DNA of 64,000 nt from Thiohalobacter thiocyanaticus (GTDB taxonomy: Bacteria > Pseudomonadota > Gammaproteobacteria > Thiohalobacterales > Thiohalobacteraceae): NCBI RefSeq assembly GCF_003932505.1, contig NZ_QZMU01000001.1:2427001-2491000 (forward strand), read 5' to 3'. Positions 10,587-21,268 of the stretch are shown here, piece by piece (positions within the stretch are counted from its first letter, which is position 1; each line of letters starts with the position of its first letter). A model generated the notes under the pieces. That model worked only from the letters and a program-made list of their open reading frames with translations, made no database searches and had not been told where the DNA came from. Both the position numbers and the translations under genes were made by a program.

Positions 10587-11515
10587 TGGTGTCGGAGGAT
10601 TTTCATCATCCGGTGCTGCTGCAGGAAGCGCTGGAGGCGCTGGCCGTGCGTACGGACGGCATCTATGTCGATGCCACCTTCGGTCGCGGTGGCCATGCCG
10701 CGGCCATTCTCGAGCGGCTGGGTCCTGAAGGCAGGCTCTATGCCATGGACCGGGACCCGGAGGCGATCGCCGCGGCGCAGCGTTTCGAACAGGACCGGCG
10801 GTTTCATATCACCAGAGGATCATTCGCCATGCTGGGCGCGATGGCACAGGCAGCGGGGATCGAAGGCAGGGTCAGCGGTGTGCTGCTCGACCTCGGGGTC
10901 TCCTCGCCGCAGCTCGACGACCCCCGGCGCGGCTTCAGCTTCCTCGGCGACGGTCCCCTGGACATGCGTATGGATCCGGAGCAGGGCATGAGTGCCGCTG
11001 ACTGGCTCGGTCAGGCCTCCGAGCAGGAGATCGTGCGGGTGTTGAAGGTGTATGGCGAGGAGCGCTTCGCCCGGCGTATCGCCCGCGCCATCCTGGCCGC
11101 GCGCCAGGAGACGCCCATCACCCGCACCGGCCGCCTGGCCGAGATCATTGCCGCCGCGGTGCCGAAGCGCGAGCCCGGCAGGCATCCGGCCACCCGCAGC
11201 TTTCAGGCCATCCGCATCCATGTGAACCGCGAGCTGGAAGAGCTGGAGACAGTCCTGCCGCAGGCGGTGGATCTGCTCGCTCCGGGCGGGCGGCTGGTGG
11301 TGATCAGCTTTCATTCCCTGGAGGACCGCCTGGTCAAGCGCTTCATGCGCAGGGAGTGCAAGGGCGAGGAACTGCCGCTGGATCTGCCGGTCACCGGCAC
11401 GGCCCAGGGCCGCCTGCGCCTGGTCGGCAAGGCGCGCCATGCCGGCGAGGCGGAGATCCGGGCCAATCCCCGGGCGCGCAGTGCCGTGTTGCGGGTCGCG
11501 GAGCGATTGCATTGA
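10586..11515 (+). CDS. rsmH: 16S rRNA (cytosine1402-N4)-methyltransferase
   Basis: SAM-dependent methylation of C1402 in the ribosomal P site. The 309-residue protein has [13 protein letters not shown], the SAM loop [10 protein letters not shown] (about 30-39), [12 protein letters not shown] (about 101-112), [16 protein letters not shown], and the C-terminal [16 protein letters not shown]. The GTG start is fixed by the conserved HxPVLL near the N-terminus. No SD is visible, because the upstream bases belong to the palindrome arm. The stop overlaps the ftsL start. Confidence 0.95.
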   Translation: MVSEDFHHPVLLQEALEALAVRTDGIYVDATFGRGGHAAAILERLGPEGRLYAMDRDPEAIAAAQRFEQDRRFHITRGSFAMLGAMAQAAGIEGRVSGVLLDLGVSSPQLDDPRRGFSFLGDGPLDMRMDPEQGMSAADWLGQASEQEIVRVLKVYGEERFARRIARAILAARQETPITRTGRLAEIIAAAVPKREPGRHPATRSFQAIRIHVNRELEELETVLPQAVDLLAPGGRLVVISFHSLEDRLVKRFMRRECKGEELPLDLPVTGTAQGRLRLVGKARHAGEAEIRANPRARSAVLRVAERLH

Positions 11516-11772
11516 AGCTGGTGCTGGCACTGCTGCTGGCCGGGGTGATCGCCTCCGGTGTGGGCGTGGTCTATGCGCGACACCAGAGCCGGGCGCTGTT
11601 CGTGCAGTTGCAGTCCCTGCTGAGCGAGCGTGATGCGCTGAACATCGAATGGGGCCAGTTGCAGCTCGAGCAGAGCACCCTGGCCACGCACGGCCGGATC
11701 GAGCGGCTGGCAACCGAGCGGCTGGACATGCATGTGCCGGCCCATGACGAAATCATCCTGGTGAAGCCATGA
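11512..11772 (+). CDS. ftsL: Cell division protein FtsL
   Basis: Bitopic divisome protein that forms the FtsQLB complex and activates FtsWI. The 86-residue product from TTG 11512 has an N-terminal membrane helix ([20 protein letters not shown], about residues 3-22). A coiled-coil follows ([21 protein letters not shown]...) ending [14 protein letters not shown], a typical FtsL ending. The start overlaps the rsmH stop (TTGA) and the end overlaps the ftsI start, as expected for a coupled gene. Confidence 0.9.
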   Translation: MKLVLALLLAGVIASGVGVVYARHQSRALFVQLQSLLSERDALNIEWGQLQLEQSTLATHGRIERLATERLDMHVPAHDEIILVKP

Positions 11773-13502
11773 CGACGCCAAACATTGCAGGCAGGCAGCA
11801 GTACCGCCATTTCCTGGTGCTGGCGGTCTTCGCCTTCGGGCTGCTGGTGCTGCTGTGGCGGGTGGTGGATCTGCAATGGTTCGACCGCAGCTTCCTGCAG
11901 GGCCAGGCCGATGCCCGTCACCTGCGCACGGTCTCGCTGCCGGCGCACCGGGGCATGATCACCGATCGCAATGGCGAGCCGCTGGCAGTGAGTACGCCGG
12001 TGGATTCGGTCTGGGCCAATCCGCAGGAACTGGTGCCGGCGCGCGAATACCTGCAGGCACTGGCCAGGATCCTGGAACTCGATATCGACTATCTGCAGCG
12101 ACTGCTGGGCCGACGTGCCGACCGCGAATTCGTCTATCTGCGTCGTCATGTGCCGCCGGCCACGGCCGCCCAGGTCAGGGCGCTGGACGCCCCCGGCGTC
12201 TATCTGCAGCGTGAATACCGCCGCTACTACCCCGACGGTGAAGTGGTGGCGCACGTCATCGGTTTCACCGACATCGACGACCGCGGTCAGGAAGGTCTGG
12301 AGCTGGCCTATGACGACTGGCTCAGCGGCGCCGACGGCGCCAAGCGCGTGCTCAAGGACGGCCGCCATCACGTAATCGCCGACGTGGAACTGATCCGTCC
12401 GGCCAGCCCGGGCAAGGACCTGCGTCTGAGTATCGACCGGCGCATCCAGTACCAGGCCTATCGTGAATTGAAGAGCGCAGTGCGGCGCCACCGTGCCAGC
12501 TCGGGCTCGGTGGTGGTGCTGGATGCCGTCACCGGCGAGGTGCTGGCCATGGTCAATCAGCCTTCGTTCAATCCCAACAACCGCCATGCCATACAGCCGG
12601 GTGCGGTGCGCAACCGGGCCGTGACCGACGTCCTCGAGCCGGGCTCCACCATGAAACCCTTCACCATCGCCGCGGCCCTGCAGAGCGGGCGTTATGACCG
12701 CGACAGCACGGTGAATACCGCGCCCGGTTATTACCGGGTGGGACGCAACACGGTGCGCGACGAGCACGACAACGGCCGGCTCGATCTGGCCGGTGTCATC
12801 CGCAAGTCCAGTAACGTCGGCGCCAGTAAGATCGCCCTGTCGCTGCCCCCGGAGCAGATGTGGCAGGTCTACAGCGGTGCCGGTTTCGGCACCAGCGTTG
12901 GCACCGGCTTCCCCGGCGAGGTCTCCGGCGTGCTGGCCAGCCATCACCGTTGGCAGCAGATCGAGCAGGCAACGCTCGCGTTCGGTTACGGCATCTCGGT
13001 CACTCCCCTGCAACTGGCGCGCGCCTATGGGCTGCTGGCCAATGAGGGCCGGCTGATGCCGGTGAGCTTCCTGCATCAGGAGGAGGCGCCCCGGGGCAGG
13101 CCCGTGCTGGATCCGGCCGCGGTGCGCTCGGTGCGGCGCATGATGGAGGATGTCGTCAGTGACCGCGGCACCGCGCCGCTGGCCCGCGTGCCCGGTTACC
13201 GGGTCGCCGGCAAGACCGGCACCGTGCACAAGGCCACCGCCGGCGGTTATGCCGAGGACCGCTACAATGCCCTGTTTGTCGGCATGGCGCCGGCCTCTGA
13301 TCCGCGCCTGGTCGTGGCGGTGGTGATCAATGATCCGCGCGGCGAGGACTATTTCGGCGGCAAGGTTGCCGGGCCGGTGTTCTCCCGGGTCATGTCCGGC
13401 GCCCTGCGATTGCTGAACCTGGCGCCGGATGGCGAATCCGCGCCGCGGCAGGACGTCCCGGCACCCCTGCTGCGCCAGGCCGCGGCGGGAGGCCCGGCAT
13501 GA
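11769..13502 (+). CDS. ftsI: Peptidoglycan D,D-transpeptidase FtsI (PBP3)
   Basis: Septal class B transpeptidase. The 577-residue protein has a short cytoplasmic tail, one membrane helix (about 14-34), the dimerisation domain (about 55-210) and the transpeptidase domain. The active serine is S293 in PGSTMKP; SSN follows at about 345-350 and KTGT at about 483. It overlaps ftsL and murE. Length is close to E. coli FtsI (588). Confidence 0.97.
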   Translation: MTTPNIAGRQQYRHFLVLAVFAFGLLVLLWRVVDLQWFDRSFLQGQADARHLRTVSLPAHRGMITDRNGEPLAVSTPVDSVWANPQELVPAREYLQALARILELDIDYLQRLLGRRADREFVYLRRHVPPATAAQVRALDAPGVYLQREYRRYYPDGEVVAHVIGFTDIDDRGQEGLELAYDDWLSGADGAKRVLKDGRHHVIADVELIRPASPGKDLRLSIDRRIQYQAYRELKSAVRRHRASSGSVVVLDAVTGEVLAMVNQPSFNPNNRHAIQPGAVRNRAVTDVLEPGSTMKPFTIAAALQSGRYDRDSTVNTAPGYYRVGRNTVRDEHDNGRLDLAGVIRKSSNVGASKIALSLPPEQMWQVYSGAGFGTSVGTGFPGEVSGVLASHHRWQQIEQATLAFGYGISVTPLQLARAYGLLANEGRLMPVSFLHQEEAPRGRPVLDPAAVRSVRRMMEDVVSDRGTAPLARVPGYRVAGKTGTVHKATAGGYAEDRYNALFVGMAPASDPRLVVAVVINDPRGEDYFGGKVAGPVFSRVMSGALRLLNLAPDGESAPRQDVPAPLLRQAAAGGPA

Positions 13503-15034
13503 TGGTGGCCGAAGCACTGCATCCGGGCCTGCCGCTGTCCCGCCTGCTGGCGGGCATCGCCCCGGTCACTCCGGCCCAGGACCTGACCGTGACCGGGTTG
13601 GCGCTGGACAGCCGCCGGGTCCGGCCCGGGGATCTGTTCTTCGCCCTGGCCGGTGTGCACCAGCACGGGCTGCGCCATGTAGCCGAGGCCTGCCGCCACG
13701 GTGCGGCGGCCGTGTGCTGGGAGCCGGATGACGAAATCGACGAAAGCATCCCCGAGCTGCAGGGCCTGAACCTGCCGGTACTGGCCGTGCCCGGTCTGGG
13801 CGCTCAGGTCTCGATCATTGCCGACCGCTTCTACGGTCACCCCTCGCGCGACCTCTACACCGTGGGCGTGACCGGTACCGACGGCAAGACTTCCTGCACC
13901 CATTTCATCGCCCAGGCCCTGCACAACCCGGACCGCGCCTGCGGCCTGATCGGTACCCTGGGGGCCGGTCTGTATGACGCCCTGGATCCGGCCACCCACA
14001 CCACGCCGGACCCGATCAGCCTGCAGGCCATCCTGGCCGGGATGCGTGATCAGGGTGCGCGGGCGGTGGTGATGGAGGTCTCCTCCCACGCCCTGGACCA
14101 GGCCCGCGCCGGCGGCGTGCATTTCGATGTGGCCGTGCTCACCCACGTCAGCCGTGATCATCTGGATTATCACGGCAGTGAAGCGGCCTACCGCGACGCC
14201 AAGCGCCGGCTGTTCCGTTTCCCCTCGCTGCGCCTGGCCGTGCTCAATGCCGATGACGATCTGGGCCGGGAACTGCTGGCCGCCGATGCGCTGGCCTGCC
14301 CGGTCTGTGCCTACGCGCTGGAGGCGACCGGGCTGGCGCGCCGCAGCGATCGCTTCGTGATCGCCGAGCAGGTGGAGACGGCGCGTACCGGCCTGCACCT
14401 GGAACTCGTGACCCACCAGGGCCGGGCCGAACTGCGCTCCGGCCTGCTCGGTCGCTTCAACGCGGCCAACCTGCTGGCCGCCCTGGCCGTGCTGCTCGAT
14501 CGGGGCCTGAGTCTGGCGCAGGCCGTGCAGCGGCTGGAGGGCGTGACCACCGTGCCGGGCCGGATGGAGGCGCTGGGCGGCAGTGATGGCCGGCCGCTGG
14601 TGGTGATCGACTATGCCCACACCCCGCGCGCCCTGGAACAGGTGCTGCTGGCGTTGCGCGAACACTGCCGCGGTCGCCTGTGGTGCGTCTTCGGCGCCGG
14701 CGGCGAACGCGATCCGGGCAAGCGGCCGCTGATGGGCGCGGCGGCCGGGCGCCTGGCCGACTTCGTCATGCTGACCACTGACAATCCGCGCCACGAGGAC
14801 CCGACCCAGATCATCGTGGACATCCTCGGCGGTGCCGCCGATCCGGACGCCTGCTACATCCAGCCCGACCGGGCACGCGCCATCGAACATGTGCTGGAAC
14901 TGGCCCGTCCCGAGGATGTGGTGCTGGTTGCCGGTAAGGGTCATGAGGACTATCAGCTCATTGGCGAGCGGCGGCTGCACTTCAGCGATCGTGAGGTGGT
15001 ACAGACATGGTTCGCCTCCGGGAGGGCGTCATGA
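13499..15034 (+). CDS. murE: UDP-MurNAc-tripeptide synthetase
   Basis: Adds the third stem-peptide residue to UDP-MurNAc-L-Ala-D-Glu. The 511-residue protein has the ATP loop GTDGKTS at about residue 124. DNPRHEDP near residue 424 holds the DNPR signature of enzymes that use meso-diaminopimelate. Start is ATG 13499 or the next codon ATG at 13502; both overlap the ftsI stop. Slightly longer than E. coli MurE (495). Confidence 0.96.
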   Translation: MMVAEALHPGLPLSRLLAGIAPVTPAQDLTVTGLALDSRRVRPGDLFFALAGVHQHGLRHVAEACRHGAAAVCWEPDDEIDESIPELQGLNLPVLAVPGLGAQVSIIADRFYGHPSRDLYTVGVTGTDGKTSCTHFIAQALHNPDRACGLIGTLGAGLYDALDPATHTTPDPISLQAILAGMRDQGARAVVMEVSSHALDQARAGGVHFDVAVLTHVSRDHLDYHGSEAAYRDAKRRLFRFPSLRLAVLNADDDLGRELLAADALACPVCAYALEATGLARRSDRFVIAEQVETARTGLHLELVTHQGRAELRSGLLGRFNAANLLAALAVLLDRGLSLAQAVQRLEGVTTVPGRMEALGGSDGRPLVVIDYAHTPRALEQVLLALREHCRGRLWCVFGAGGERDPGKRPLMGAAAGRLADFVMLTTDNPRHEDPTQIIVDILGGAADPDACYIQPDRARAIEHVLELARPEDVVLVAGKGHEDYQLIGERRLHFSDREVVQTWFASGRAS

Positions 15035-16410
15035 TCGCCATGGCGTTGTCCGAAGCGGCCCGCACCGTGGCAGGCCGGCTGCAGGGGGTGGATGCCCGCT
15101 TCGCCGGTTTGAGCACCGACAGCCGCAGTCTGGAGCGGGGCAACCTGTTCGTGGCCCTGACCGGCGAGCGCTTCGATGGTCATGACTATCTCGACCAGGT
15201 CGCGGCGGCGGGGGCGGCCGGTGCACTGGTGAGCACGGCAGTGGCTGGCAGCCTGCCCTGTATCCGGGTGAGTGATACCCGCCGGGCCCTGGGCGGCCTG
15301 GCTGCTGCCTGGCGCACGCGCTTCGACATCCCGCTGGTCGCCGTGACCGGCAGCAACGGCAAGACCACGGTCAAGGAGATGCTGGCGGCCATCCTGGGTG
15401 AGGAACACCGGGTGCTGGCCACCCGCGGGAATCTGAACAATGACATCGGCGTGCCCCTGACCCTGGCCCGGCTGGGCGAAGAGCACACGGCGGCCGTGAT
15501 CGAGATGGGTGCCAACCATCCCGGCGAGATCGCCTGGCTCACCGATCTGGCGCGTCCCACGGTGGCCCTGATCACCAATGCCGGGCCCGCGCATCTGGAA
15601 GGTTTCGGCAGTCTCGAGGGCGTGGCCCGGGCCAAGGCCGAGATATATGACGGCCTGGATGCTGAGGGCCTGGCCGTGGTCAATCGCGACGACGCCTTTG
15701 CCGGCTACTGGCTGGAACGGCTGCAGGGGCGTCGGATCATGACCTTCGGGCTTGAGGTTGAATCCGATATCAGCGCCGGCGTGACACCGCTCGCATCGGG
15801 CCAGCGGCTGGCGCTGCGCACTCCGGCCGGCAGCATCGACGTTGAACTGGCCCTGCCGGGCCGGCACAACGCCATGAATGCCCTGGCCGCCACGGCGGCT
15901 GCCCTGGGCGCGGGCGCCTCCCTGCCGGCCGTGCAGACCGGGCTGGAGCGTATCCGCCCGGTCGGCGGCCGGCTGCAGCTGCACCGCTGCGCCGACGGCA
16001 TCGGCGTGATCGACGATACCTACAATGCCAATCCCGGCTCGGTGCGCGCGGCCCTGGAGGTCCTGCAGCAACTGCCCGGCGAACACTGGCTGGTGCTGGG
16101 TGACATGGGCGAGCTGGGCGGTGACAGCGAGGCGCTGCACCGGGAGATCGGTGCCCAGGCCGCGGCGGCCGGCTGCGACCGGCTGTTCACCCTGGGCGGT
16201 CAGGCCGCGGCCGCCGCGCTGGCCTTCTCCGGGCCAGCCGCGCACTTCGATGATATCGAGGCACTGCAGGCCGAGCTGAATACGCAGCTGCACCCCGATG
16301 TGCAGCTGCTGGTCAAGGGTTCGCGCAGCATGCGCATGGAGCGGGTGGTGCAGACCCTGCTGGCGCGGCTGCAGCCGCACTCCCAGTTACGACCGGGAGG
16401 GTGTCACTGA
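15031..16410 (+). CDS. murF: UDP-MurNAc-pentapeptide synthetase (D-Ala-D-Ala adding)
   Basis: Adds D-Ala-D-Ala to complete the UDP-MurNAc-pentapeptide. With ATG 15031 (ATGA overlap with murE) it is 459 residues. It shows the N-terminal uridine-binding domain with [15 protein letters not shown], the ATP loop [11 protein letters not shown] at about 109-119, [16 protein letters not shown], and the C-terminal [16 protein letters not shown]. An in-frame ATG at 15007 lies inside murE and is less likely. Confidence 0.96.
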   Translation: MIAMALSEAARTVAGRLQGVDARFAGLSTDSRSLERGNLFVALTGERFDGHDYLDQVAAAGAAGALVSTAVAGSLPCIRVSDTRRALGGLAAAWRTRFDIPLVAVTGSNGKTTVKEMLAAILGEEHRVLATRGNLNNDIGVPLTLARLGEEHTAAVIEMGANHPGEIAWLTDLARPTVALITNAGPAHLEGFGSLEGVARAKAEIYDGLDAEGLAVVNRDDAFAGYWLERLQGRRIMTFGLEVESDISAGVTPLASGQRLALRTPAGSIDVELALPGRHNAMNALAATAAALGAGASLPAVQTGLERIRPVGGRLQLHRCADGIGVIDDTYNANPGSVRAALEVLQQLPGEHWLVLGDMGELGGDSEALHREIGAQAAAAGCDRLFTLGGQAAAAALAFSGPAAHFDDIEALQAELNTQLHPDVQLLVKGSRSMRMERVVQTLLARLQPHSQLRPGGCH

Positions 16411-17492
16411 TGCTGCTCTGGCTGGCCGAATTCCTGACCCGGTATCACACCGGGTTCAATGTATTCCAGTACCTGACTCTGCGGGCCATCCTGGGTGTGC
16501 TGACCGCGCTGCTGTTCTGTTTCGTGGTCGGACCCTGGATGATCCGCCGCCTGGGCCAGTACCAGATCGGACAGCAGGTGCGCGACGACGGTCCGCAGTC
16601 GCATCTCAGCAAGGCCGGCACGCCGACCATGGGCGGGGCCCTGATCCTGTTCGCCGTCAGCTTCGCCACTCTGCTGTGGGCGGATCTGGCCAACCGTTAT
16701 GTCTGGGTGGTGCTGCTGGGCACGCTCGCCTTCGGCGCCATCGGCTGGGTGGACGATTACAAGAAGCTGGTGCTGAAGAACTCCCGCGGTCTGCCGGCGC
16801 GCTGGAAGTATTTCTGGCAGTCGCTGTTCGCCCTGATCATCGCCGCAGTGCTCTATTTCACCGCCCAGGCACCGGTCGAGACCCAGCTGATCCTGCCCTT
16901 CTTCAAGGACGTGGCCCTCGACCTCGGCTGGCTGTACTTCGTGCTGGTCTATTTCGTTGTGGTCGGTTCCAGCAATGCCGTGAATCTCACCGACGGCCTG
17001 GACGGGCTGGCCATCCTGCCCACGGTGATGATCGCAGGCGCCCTGGCAGTGTTCGCCTACACCACCGGCAACGTGCGCTTTTCCGAATATCTCGGTATCC
17101 CCTATGTGCGTGACGTGGGCGAGATCATCATCTTCGCCGGCGCCATCGTCGGTGCCGGGCTGGGCTTTCTCTGGTTCAACGCCTATCCCGCCCAGGTGTT
17201 CATGGGCGATGTGGGCGCGCTGGCGCTGGGTGCGGCACTGGGCCTGATGGCCATCGTGGTGCGCCAGGAACTGGTGTACCTGGTCATGGCGGGCGTGTTC
17301 GTGATGGAGACCGTCTCCGTCATCCTGCAGGTCGCCTCGTTCAAGCTTACCGGACGGCGCATCTTCCGCATGGCGCCGCTGCACCATCACTTTGAATTGA
17401 AGGGCTGGCCGGAGCCGCGCGTGATCGTGCGCTTCTGGATCGTGACCGTGATCCTGGTCCTGATCGGTCTGGCCACACTGAAGATCCGCTGA
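16410..17492 (+). CDS. mraY: Phospho-MurNAc-pentapeptide translocase
   Basis: Makes lipid I by moving phospho-MurNAc-pentapeptide to undecaprenyl phosphate. The ATG at 16410 overlaps the murF stop and gives 360 residues, exactly the E. coli length, with the E. coli-like start [19 protein letters not shown]. About ten membrane helices are present. Conserved segments include [35 protein letters not shown] and the HHHFELKGW ending region. Confidence 0.97.
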   Translation: MLLWLAEFLTRYHTGFNVFQYLTLRAILGVLTALLFCFVVGPWMIRRLGQYQIGQQVRDDGPQSHLSKAGTPTMGGALILFAVSFATLLWADLANRYVWVVLLGTLAFGAIGWVDDYKKLVLKNSRGLPARWKYFWQSLFALIIAAVLYFTAQAPVETQLILPFFKDVALDLGWLYFVLVYFVVVGSSNAVNLTDGLDGLAILPTVMIAGALAVFAYTTGNVRFSEYLGIPYVRDVGEIIIFAGAIVGAGLGFLWFNAYPAQVFMGDVGALALGAALGLMAIVVRQELVYLVMAGVFVMETVSVILQVASFKLTGRRIFRMAPLHHHFELKGWPEPRVIVRFWIVTVILVLIGLATLKIR

Positions 17493-17502
17493 GGAGAAGG
17501 TT

Positions 17503-17577
17503 ATGGATTTGCGCATACAGATGAAGATCGTGGTCCTGACGTTCCTGTTCATGTCCCTGCTGTGGCTGGTGCTCTGA
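17503..17577 (+). CDS. Putative 24-residue membrane peptide between mraY and murD
   Basis: A short frame begins ATGGATTTGCGC ten bases after the mraY stop and ends ten bases before murD. It has the best Shine-Dalgarno in the neighbourhood, GAGGAGAAGG, four bases from its ATG. The product has a short basic head (MDLRIQMK) and then a single hydrophobic helix (IVVLTFLFMSLLWLVL). No known dcw protein matches. Its place and signals favour translation; the function is unknown. Confidence 0.5.
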   Translation: MDLRIQMKIVVLTFLFMSLLWLVL

Positions 17578-17586
17578 CGCGAACGG

Positions 17587-18954
17587 GTGATGACGCTGGC
17601 GCTGACGACAATGGACGCTGAACCGAACCTCGCAACCAAGGTACTGGTGGTCGGCTGTGGCCGCACCGGGCTGTCCTGTGCGCGTTATCTGGCGCGCCAG
17701 GGGCTGCAGGTGGCGGTGACCGACACCCGGACCGAGCCGCCCTGCCTGCAGGCACTGCGCGAGGAGCTGCCGGATGTTGCCCTGTTCCTCGGCGGTTTCG
17801 ACGCGGAGGCCTTCGCCCATGCCGAGCAGATCGTGGTCAGCCCGGGTGTGTCCCTCGCGCATCCGCTGATCGCCGAGGCACGCAGCCGTGGCGTGGAAGT
17901 CATCGGCGACATCGAGCTGTTCGCCCGCGCCGCGCACGCGCCGGTGATCGCCATCACCGGCTCCAACGGCAAGAGCACGGTCACCACCCTGGTGCACGAG
18001 ATGGCGCGGGCGGCCGGCCACCGGGTGCGTGCCGGCGCCAACCTGGGCACGCCGGCGCTGGAGCTGATCGAGGATCCGGAGCCGGACCTGTACGTGCTGG
18101 AACTGTCCAGCTTCCAGCTCGAATCCGTGGAAAGCCTCTCGCCCGCCGCGGCGGTGGTGCTGAACATCAGTCCCGATCACCTGGACCGCTACTCGGGCCT
18201 GGACGCCTATGCCGCGGCCAAGGCCCGTATCTATCGGAATGCGGGCGCCCGGGTGGTCAATCTGGACGATCCGGTGGCCTGTTCGCTGGCCGACAGCGAC
18301 CGGCCCACGCTGGGGTTTACCCTGGAGGCGCCCGGGCCGGAGGATTTCGGGCTGCGCGAGCGTGACGGGCAGCTCTGGCTGTGCCGGGGCGAGGAGCCGC
18401 TGCTGGCGGCCGGCGAACTCAGGCTGGTGGGTCGCCACAATCTGGCCAATGCCCTGGCCGCGCTGGCGCTGGGCACGGCCATCGGTCTGCCCCGGGCAGC
18501 GATGCTGGAGGCCCTGCGCGATTTCGGCGGGCTGGCGCACCGCACCCAGTGGGTGGGCGGCCGCGACGGCGTGGACTGGTACAACGATTCCAAGGCCACC
18601 AACATCGGCGCCACCCTGGCCGCCATCGCCGGTTTCAACCGGCCGCTGGTGCTGATCGCCGGCGGCCAGGGCAAGGGGGCGGATTTCGGTCTGCTGCGCC
18701 CGGTCTTGTGTGCGCACGCCCGCGCCCTGGTGCTGCTGGGCGAGGCGGCCGCCGGGATCGAGGCGGCCATGGGCGGCTGTGTGCCGGTACGGCGGGTCGA
18801 TTCCATGGAGGCGGCCGTGGCCGCCGCCGCGGAGTTTGTCCTGCCGGGAGACGCCGTCCTGCTCTCGCCGGCCTGCGCCAGCCAGGACATGTTCATCGAC
18901 TACCAGGACCGGGGCGAGCGTTTCAGCGCCGCGGTCCGGGAGCGGCTGGAATGA
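17587..18954 (+). CDS. murD: UDP-MurNAc-L-alanine:D-glutamate ligase
   Basis: Adds D-glutamate to UDP-MurNAc-L-Ala. The 455-residue protein has the UDP-binding N-domain (KVLVVGCGRTGLSCARYL), the ATP loop GSNGKSTVTTL at about 123-133, SSFQLESV, NISPDHLDRY, and DWYNDSKATNIGATLAAI near residue 330. GTG 17587, ATG 17590 and ATG 17611 are all possible starts. It overlaps ftsW by ATGA. Confidence 0.96.
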   Translation: MMTLALTTMDAEPNLATKVLVVGCGRTGLSCARYLARQGLQVAVTDTRTEPPCLQALREELPDVALFLGGFDAEAFAHAEQIVVSPGVSLAHPLIAEARSRGVEVIGDIELFARAAHAPVIAITGSNGKSTVTTLVHEMARAAGHRVRAGANLGTPALELIEDPEPDLYVLELSSFQLESVESLSPAAAVVLNISPDHLDRYSGLDAYAAAKARIYRNAGARVVNLDDPVACSLADSDRPTLGFTLEAPGPEDFGLRERDGQLWLCRGEEPLLAAGELRLVGRHNLANALAALALGTAIGLPRAAMLEALRDFGGLAHRTQWVGGRDGVDWYNDSKATNIGATLAAIAGFNRPLVLIAGGQGKGADFGLLRPVLCAHARALVLLGEAAAGIEAAMGGCVPVRRVDSMEAAVAAAAEFVLPGDAVLLSPACASQDMFIDYQDRGERFSAAVRERLE

Positions 18955-20165
18955 ACGCGCTGCTGGCACGTCTGGGCTGGAGCGGCACCGGGCAGGGACT
19001 GCGCTGCCCGCGGCTGGATACCGGCCTGTTGCTGGTGACCGCGGCCCTGATGGGGCTGGGGCTGGTGATGGTGGCCTCTGCTTCCATCACGCCGGCCGAC
19101 CGGGAGCTGCAGCAGCCCTTCTATTATGTCCTGCGCCAGGCGGCCTACATGGGCGTGGGCCTGCTCGCGGCGGCGGCCGTCTTCGGCATCCGCCTGAGCC
19201 TGTGGTCGCGCTTCGGCATGATTGCCCTGTTCCTGGCCCTGGGTCTGCTGGCGCTGGTCCTGATTCCCGGCGTGGGCAAGACGGTCAATGGCAGTACCCG
19301 CTGGATCGGTGTCGGGCCGGTCAACCTGCAGGTCTCCGAGCCGGTCAAGCTGCTGATGCTGATCTACCTGGCCAGCTACCTGGTGCGCCGGGCCGAGGAG
19401 GTGCGCGAACAGTTCAGCGGCTTCTTCAAGCCCATGCTGATGCTGGTGCTGGTGGCCGCGCTGCTGCTGGCGCAGCCGGATTTCGGCGCCATGGTGGTGC
19501 TGGTCACCACGGCATTGATCATGATGTTCCTGGCCGGGGTGCGGCTGTGGCAGTTCGGTGCCCTGGTGGCCCTGGCCGGTGGCGCCTTCGCCCTGCTGGC
19601 GGTCTCTTCGCCCTATCGCATGGCGCGTCTGACCGCCTTCCTCGATCCCTTCGCCGATCCCTTCAACAGCGGCTATCAGCTGACCCAGTCGCTGATCGCC
19701 ATCGGCCGCGGCGAATGGTTCGGTGTCGGCCTGGGTGCCAGCGTGCAGAAGCTGTTCTACCTGCCCGAGGCGCACACCGACTTCCTGTTCGCCATCCTGG
19801 CCGAGGAACTGGGCATGTTCGGCGTGGTGCTGGTGCTGGCCGGGTTCGCCTTCCTGGTCTGGCGCGCCTTCGCCATCGCCGCTGTGGCCCGGCAGGCCGA
19901 CGAGCCCTTCGCCGCCTACCTCGCCTATGGCATCGGGACCCTGATCGGGTTGCAGGCGCTGATCAACATGGGCGTGAACATGGGGCTGCTGCCGACCAAG
20001 GGACTGACCCTGCCGCTGATGAGCTACGGCGGCAGCAGCCTGCTGGTGATGTGCATCGCCATCGGGCTGTTGCTGCGCATCGACTACGAGACCCGCTGTT
20101 CGGTGCACAACCTCAATGGCGACCGCCGGCGGCCGCGCCGGCGCGGCCGGGAGCGACGCGCATGA
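18951..20165 (+). CDS. ftsW: Lipid II polymerase FtsW (SEDS family)
   Basis: Septal glycan polymerase that works with FtsI. With the ATG overlapping the murD stop the protein has 404 residues and about ten membrane helices. Visible SEDS marks are ASASI near residue 43, NGSTRWIGVGPVNLQVSEPVKL near 110-131, QPDFGAMVVL, and near 340 the segment GLLPTKGLTLPLMSYGGSSLL. It ends in a basic cytoplasmic tail ([13 protein letters not shown]). Confidence 0.96.
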   Translation: MNALLARLGWSGTGQGLRCPRLDTGLLLVTAALMGLGLVMVASASITPADRELQQPFYYVLRQAAYMGVGLLAAAAVFGIRLSLWSRFGMIALFLALGLLALVLIPGVGKTVNGSTRWIGVGPVNLQVSEPVKLLMLIYLASYLVRRAEEVREQFSGFFKPMLMLVLVAALLLAQPDFGAMVVLVTTALIMMFLAGVRLWQFGALVALAGGAFALLAVSSPYRMARLTAFLDPFADPFNSGYQLTQSLIAIGRGEWFGVGLGASVQKLFYLPEAHTDFLFAILAEELGMFGVVLVLAGFAFLVWRAFAIAAVARQADEPFAAYLAYGIGTLIGLQALINMGVNMGLLPTKGLTLPLMSYGGSSLLVMCIAIGLLLRIDYETRCSVHNLNGDRRRPRRRGRERRA

Positions 20166-21268
20166 ACGCCGTGACGGCACAGGCACCCGTGCTGGTCATG
20201 GCCGGCGGCACCGGTGGGCACGTCTACCCGGCACTGGCGGTGGCCGACGAGCTGACGCGCCGCGAGGTGCCGGTGGTGTGGCTGGGTACGCGCAAGGGAT
20301 TGGAGGCGCGGGTAGTGCCGGCGGCCGGTTATCCGGTGGAGTGGATCGAGGTCAGCGGTCTGCGCGGCAAGGGGGTGCTCAAACTGCTGCTCGCGCCGCT
20401 GATGCTGGCGCATGCCCTGTACCAGGCCTGGCGGGTGATGCGCCGGGTGCGGCCGCGCGCCGTGTTGGGCATGGGCGGTTTTGTTACGGGTCCGGGCGGG
20501 ATCATGGCCTGGCTCAGCCGCCGTCCGTTGATCATCCATGAACAGAATTCCGTGGCCGGGCTGACCAATCGGCTGCTGGCACCGCTGGCGGCACGGGTGC
20601 TGGTGGCCTTCCCCGGCAGTTTCGGCGCCAGGGGTCCGGTTCGGCAGGTGGGCAATCCGGTGCGCGAGACCATCGCCTCCCTGGAGGCGCCGGAGGCCCG
20701 CTTCGCAGCGCGTGGCTCCGAGGCGCTGCATCTGCTGGTGCTCGGCGGCAGCCTGGGCGCGGCCGCGCTCAACCGTACAGTGCCCGCCGCGATTGCCGAA
20801 ATGGCCGCTGACGCCCGGCCGATGATCCGGCATCAGGCGGGCAGCCGCGATATTGAAGCTGCCCGCCAGGCCTATGCCGAGGCCGGTGTCGCGGCCGAGG
20901 TACAGGCCTTCATCGAGGACATGGCGCAGGCCTACGCCTGGGCCGATCTGGTGATCTGCCGGGCCGGGGCACTGACCGTGGCCGAGCTGGCCGCCGCCGG
21001 CGTGGGGGCGATCCTGGTGCCTTATCCGCATGCGGTCGACGATCACCAGACCGGCAACGCCCGTTACCTCAGCGAGGCCGGTGCCGGCGTGCTGGTCCAG
21101 CAGACCGAGCTGAGCGTCGAGCGTCTGCATGCCCTGCTGGCAGAACTGCTGAACGACCGCCGGCGGCTGCTGGCCATGGCCCGTGCGGCGCGCGACCTGG
21201 CCCTGCCGGACGCGGCCCGCCGGGTCGCCGACAGCTGCCTGGAACTGGCGGCGGGGAGGGCGGCATGA
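20162..21268 (+). CDS. murG: UDP-GlcNAc:lipid I N-acetylglucosaminyltransferase
   Basis: Converts lipid I to lipid II at the inner face of the membrane. The 368-residue protein has the two GT-B domains: N-terminal [12 protein letters not shown] (about 15-26), [11 protein letters not shown] and [15 protein letters not shown], then C-terminal [10 protein letters not shown] and [32 protein letters not shown]. The start ATG overlaps ftsW, and the end overlaps murC by ATGA. Confidence 0.96.
   Translation: MNAVTAQAPVLVMAGGTGGHVYPALAVADELTRREVPVVWLGTRKGLEARVVPAAGYPVEWIEVSGLRGKGVLKLLLAPLMLAHALYQAWRVMRRVRPRAVLGMGGFVTGPGGIMAWLSRRPLIIHEQNSVAGLTNRLLAPLAARVLVAFPGSFGARGPVRQVGNPVRETIASLEAPEARFAARGSEALHLLVLGGSLGAAALNRTVPAAIAEMAADARPMIRHQAGSRDIEAARQAYAEAGVAAEVQAFIEDMAQAYAWADLVICRAGALTVAELAAAGVGAILVPYPHAVDDHQTGNARYLSEAGAGVLVQQTELSVERLHALLAELLNDRRRLLAMARAARDLALPDAARRVADSCLELAAGRAA

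Noticed and set aside
11571..13517. A 648-codon frame antisense to ftsI
   Set aside because: It is entirely opposite a conserved gene, has no SD or neighbours of its own, and shows shadow-type composition.
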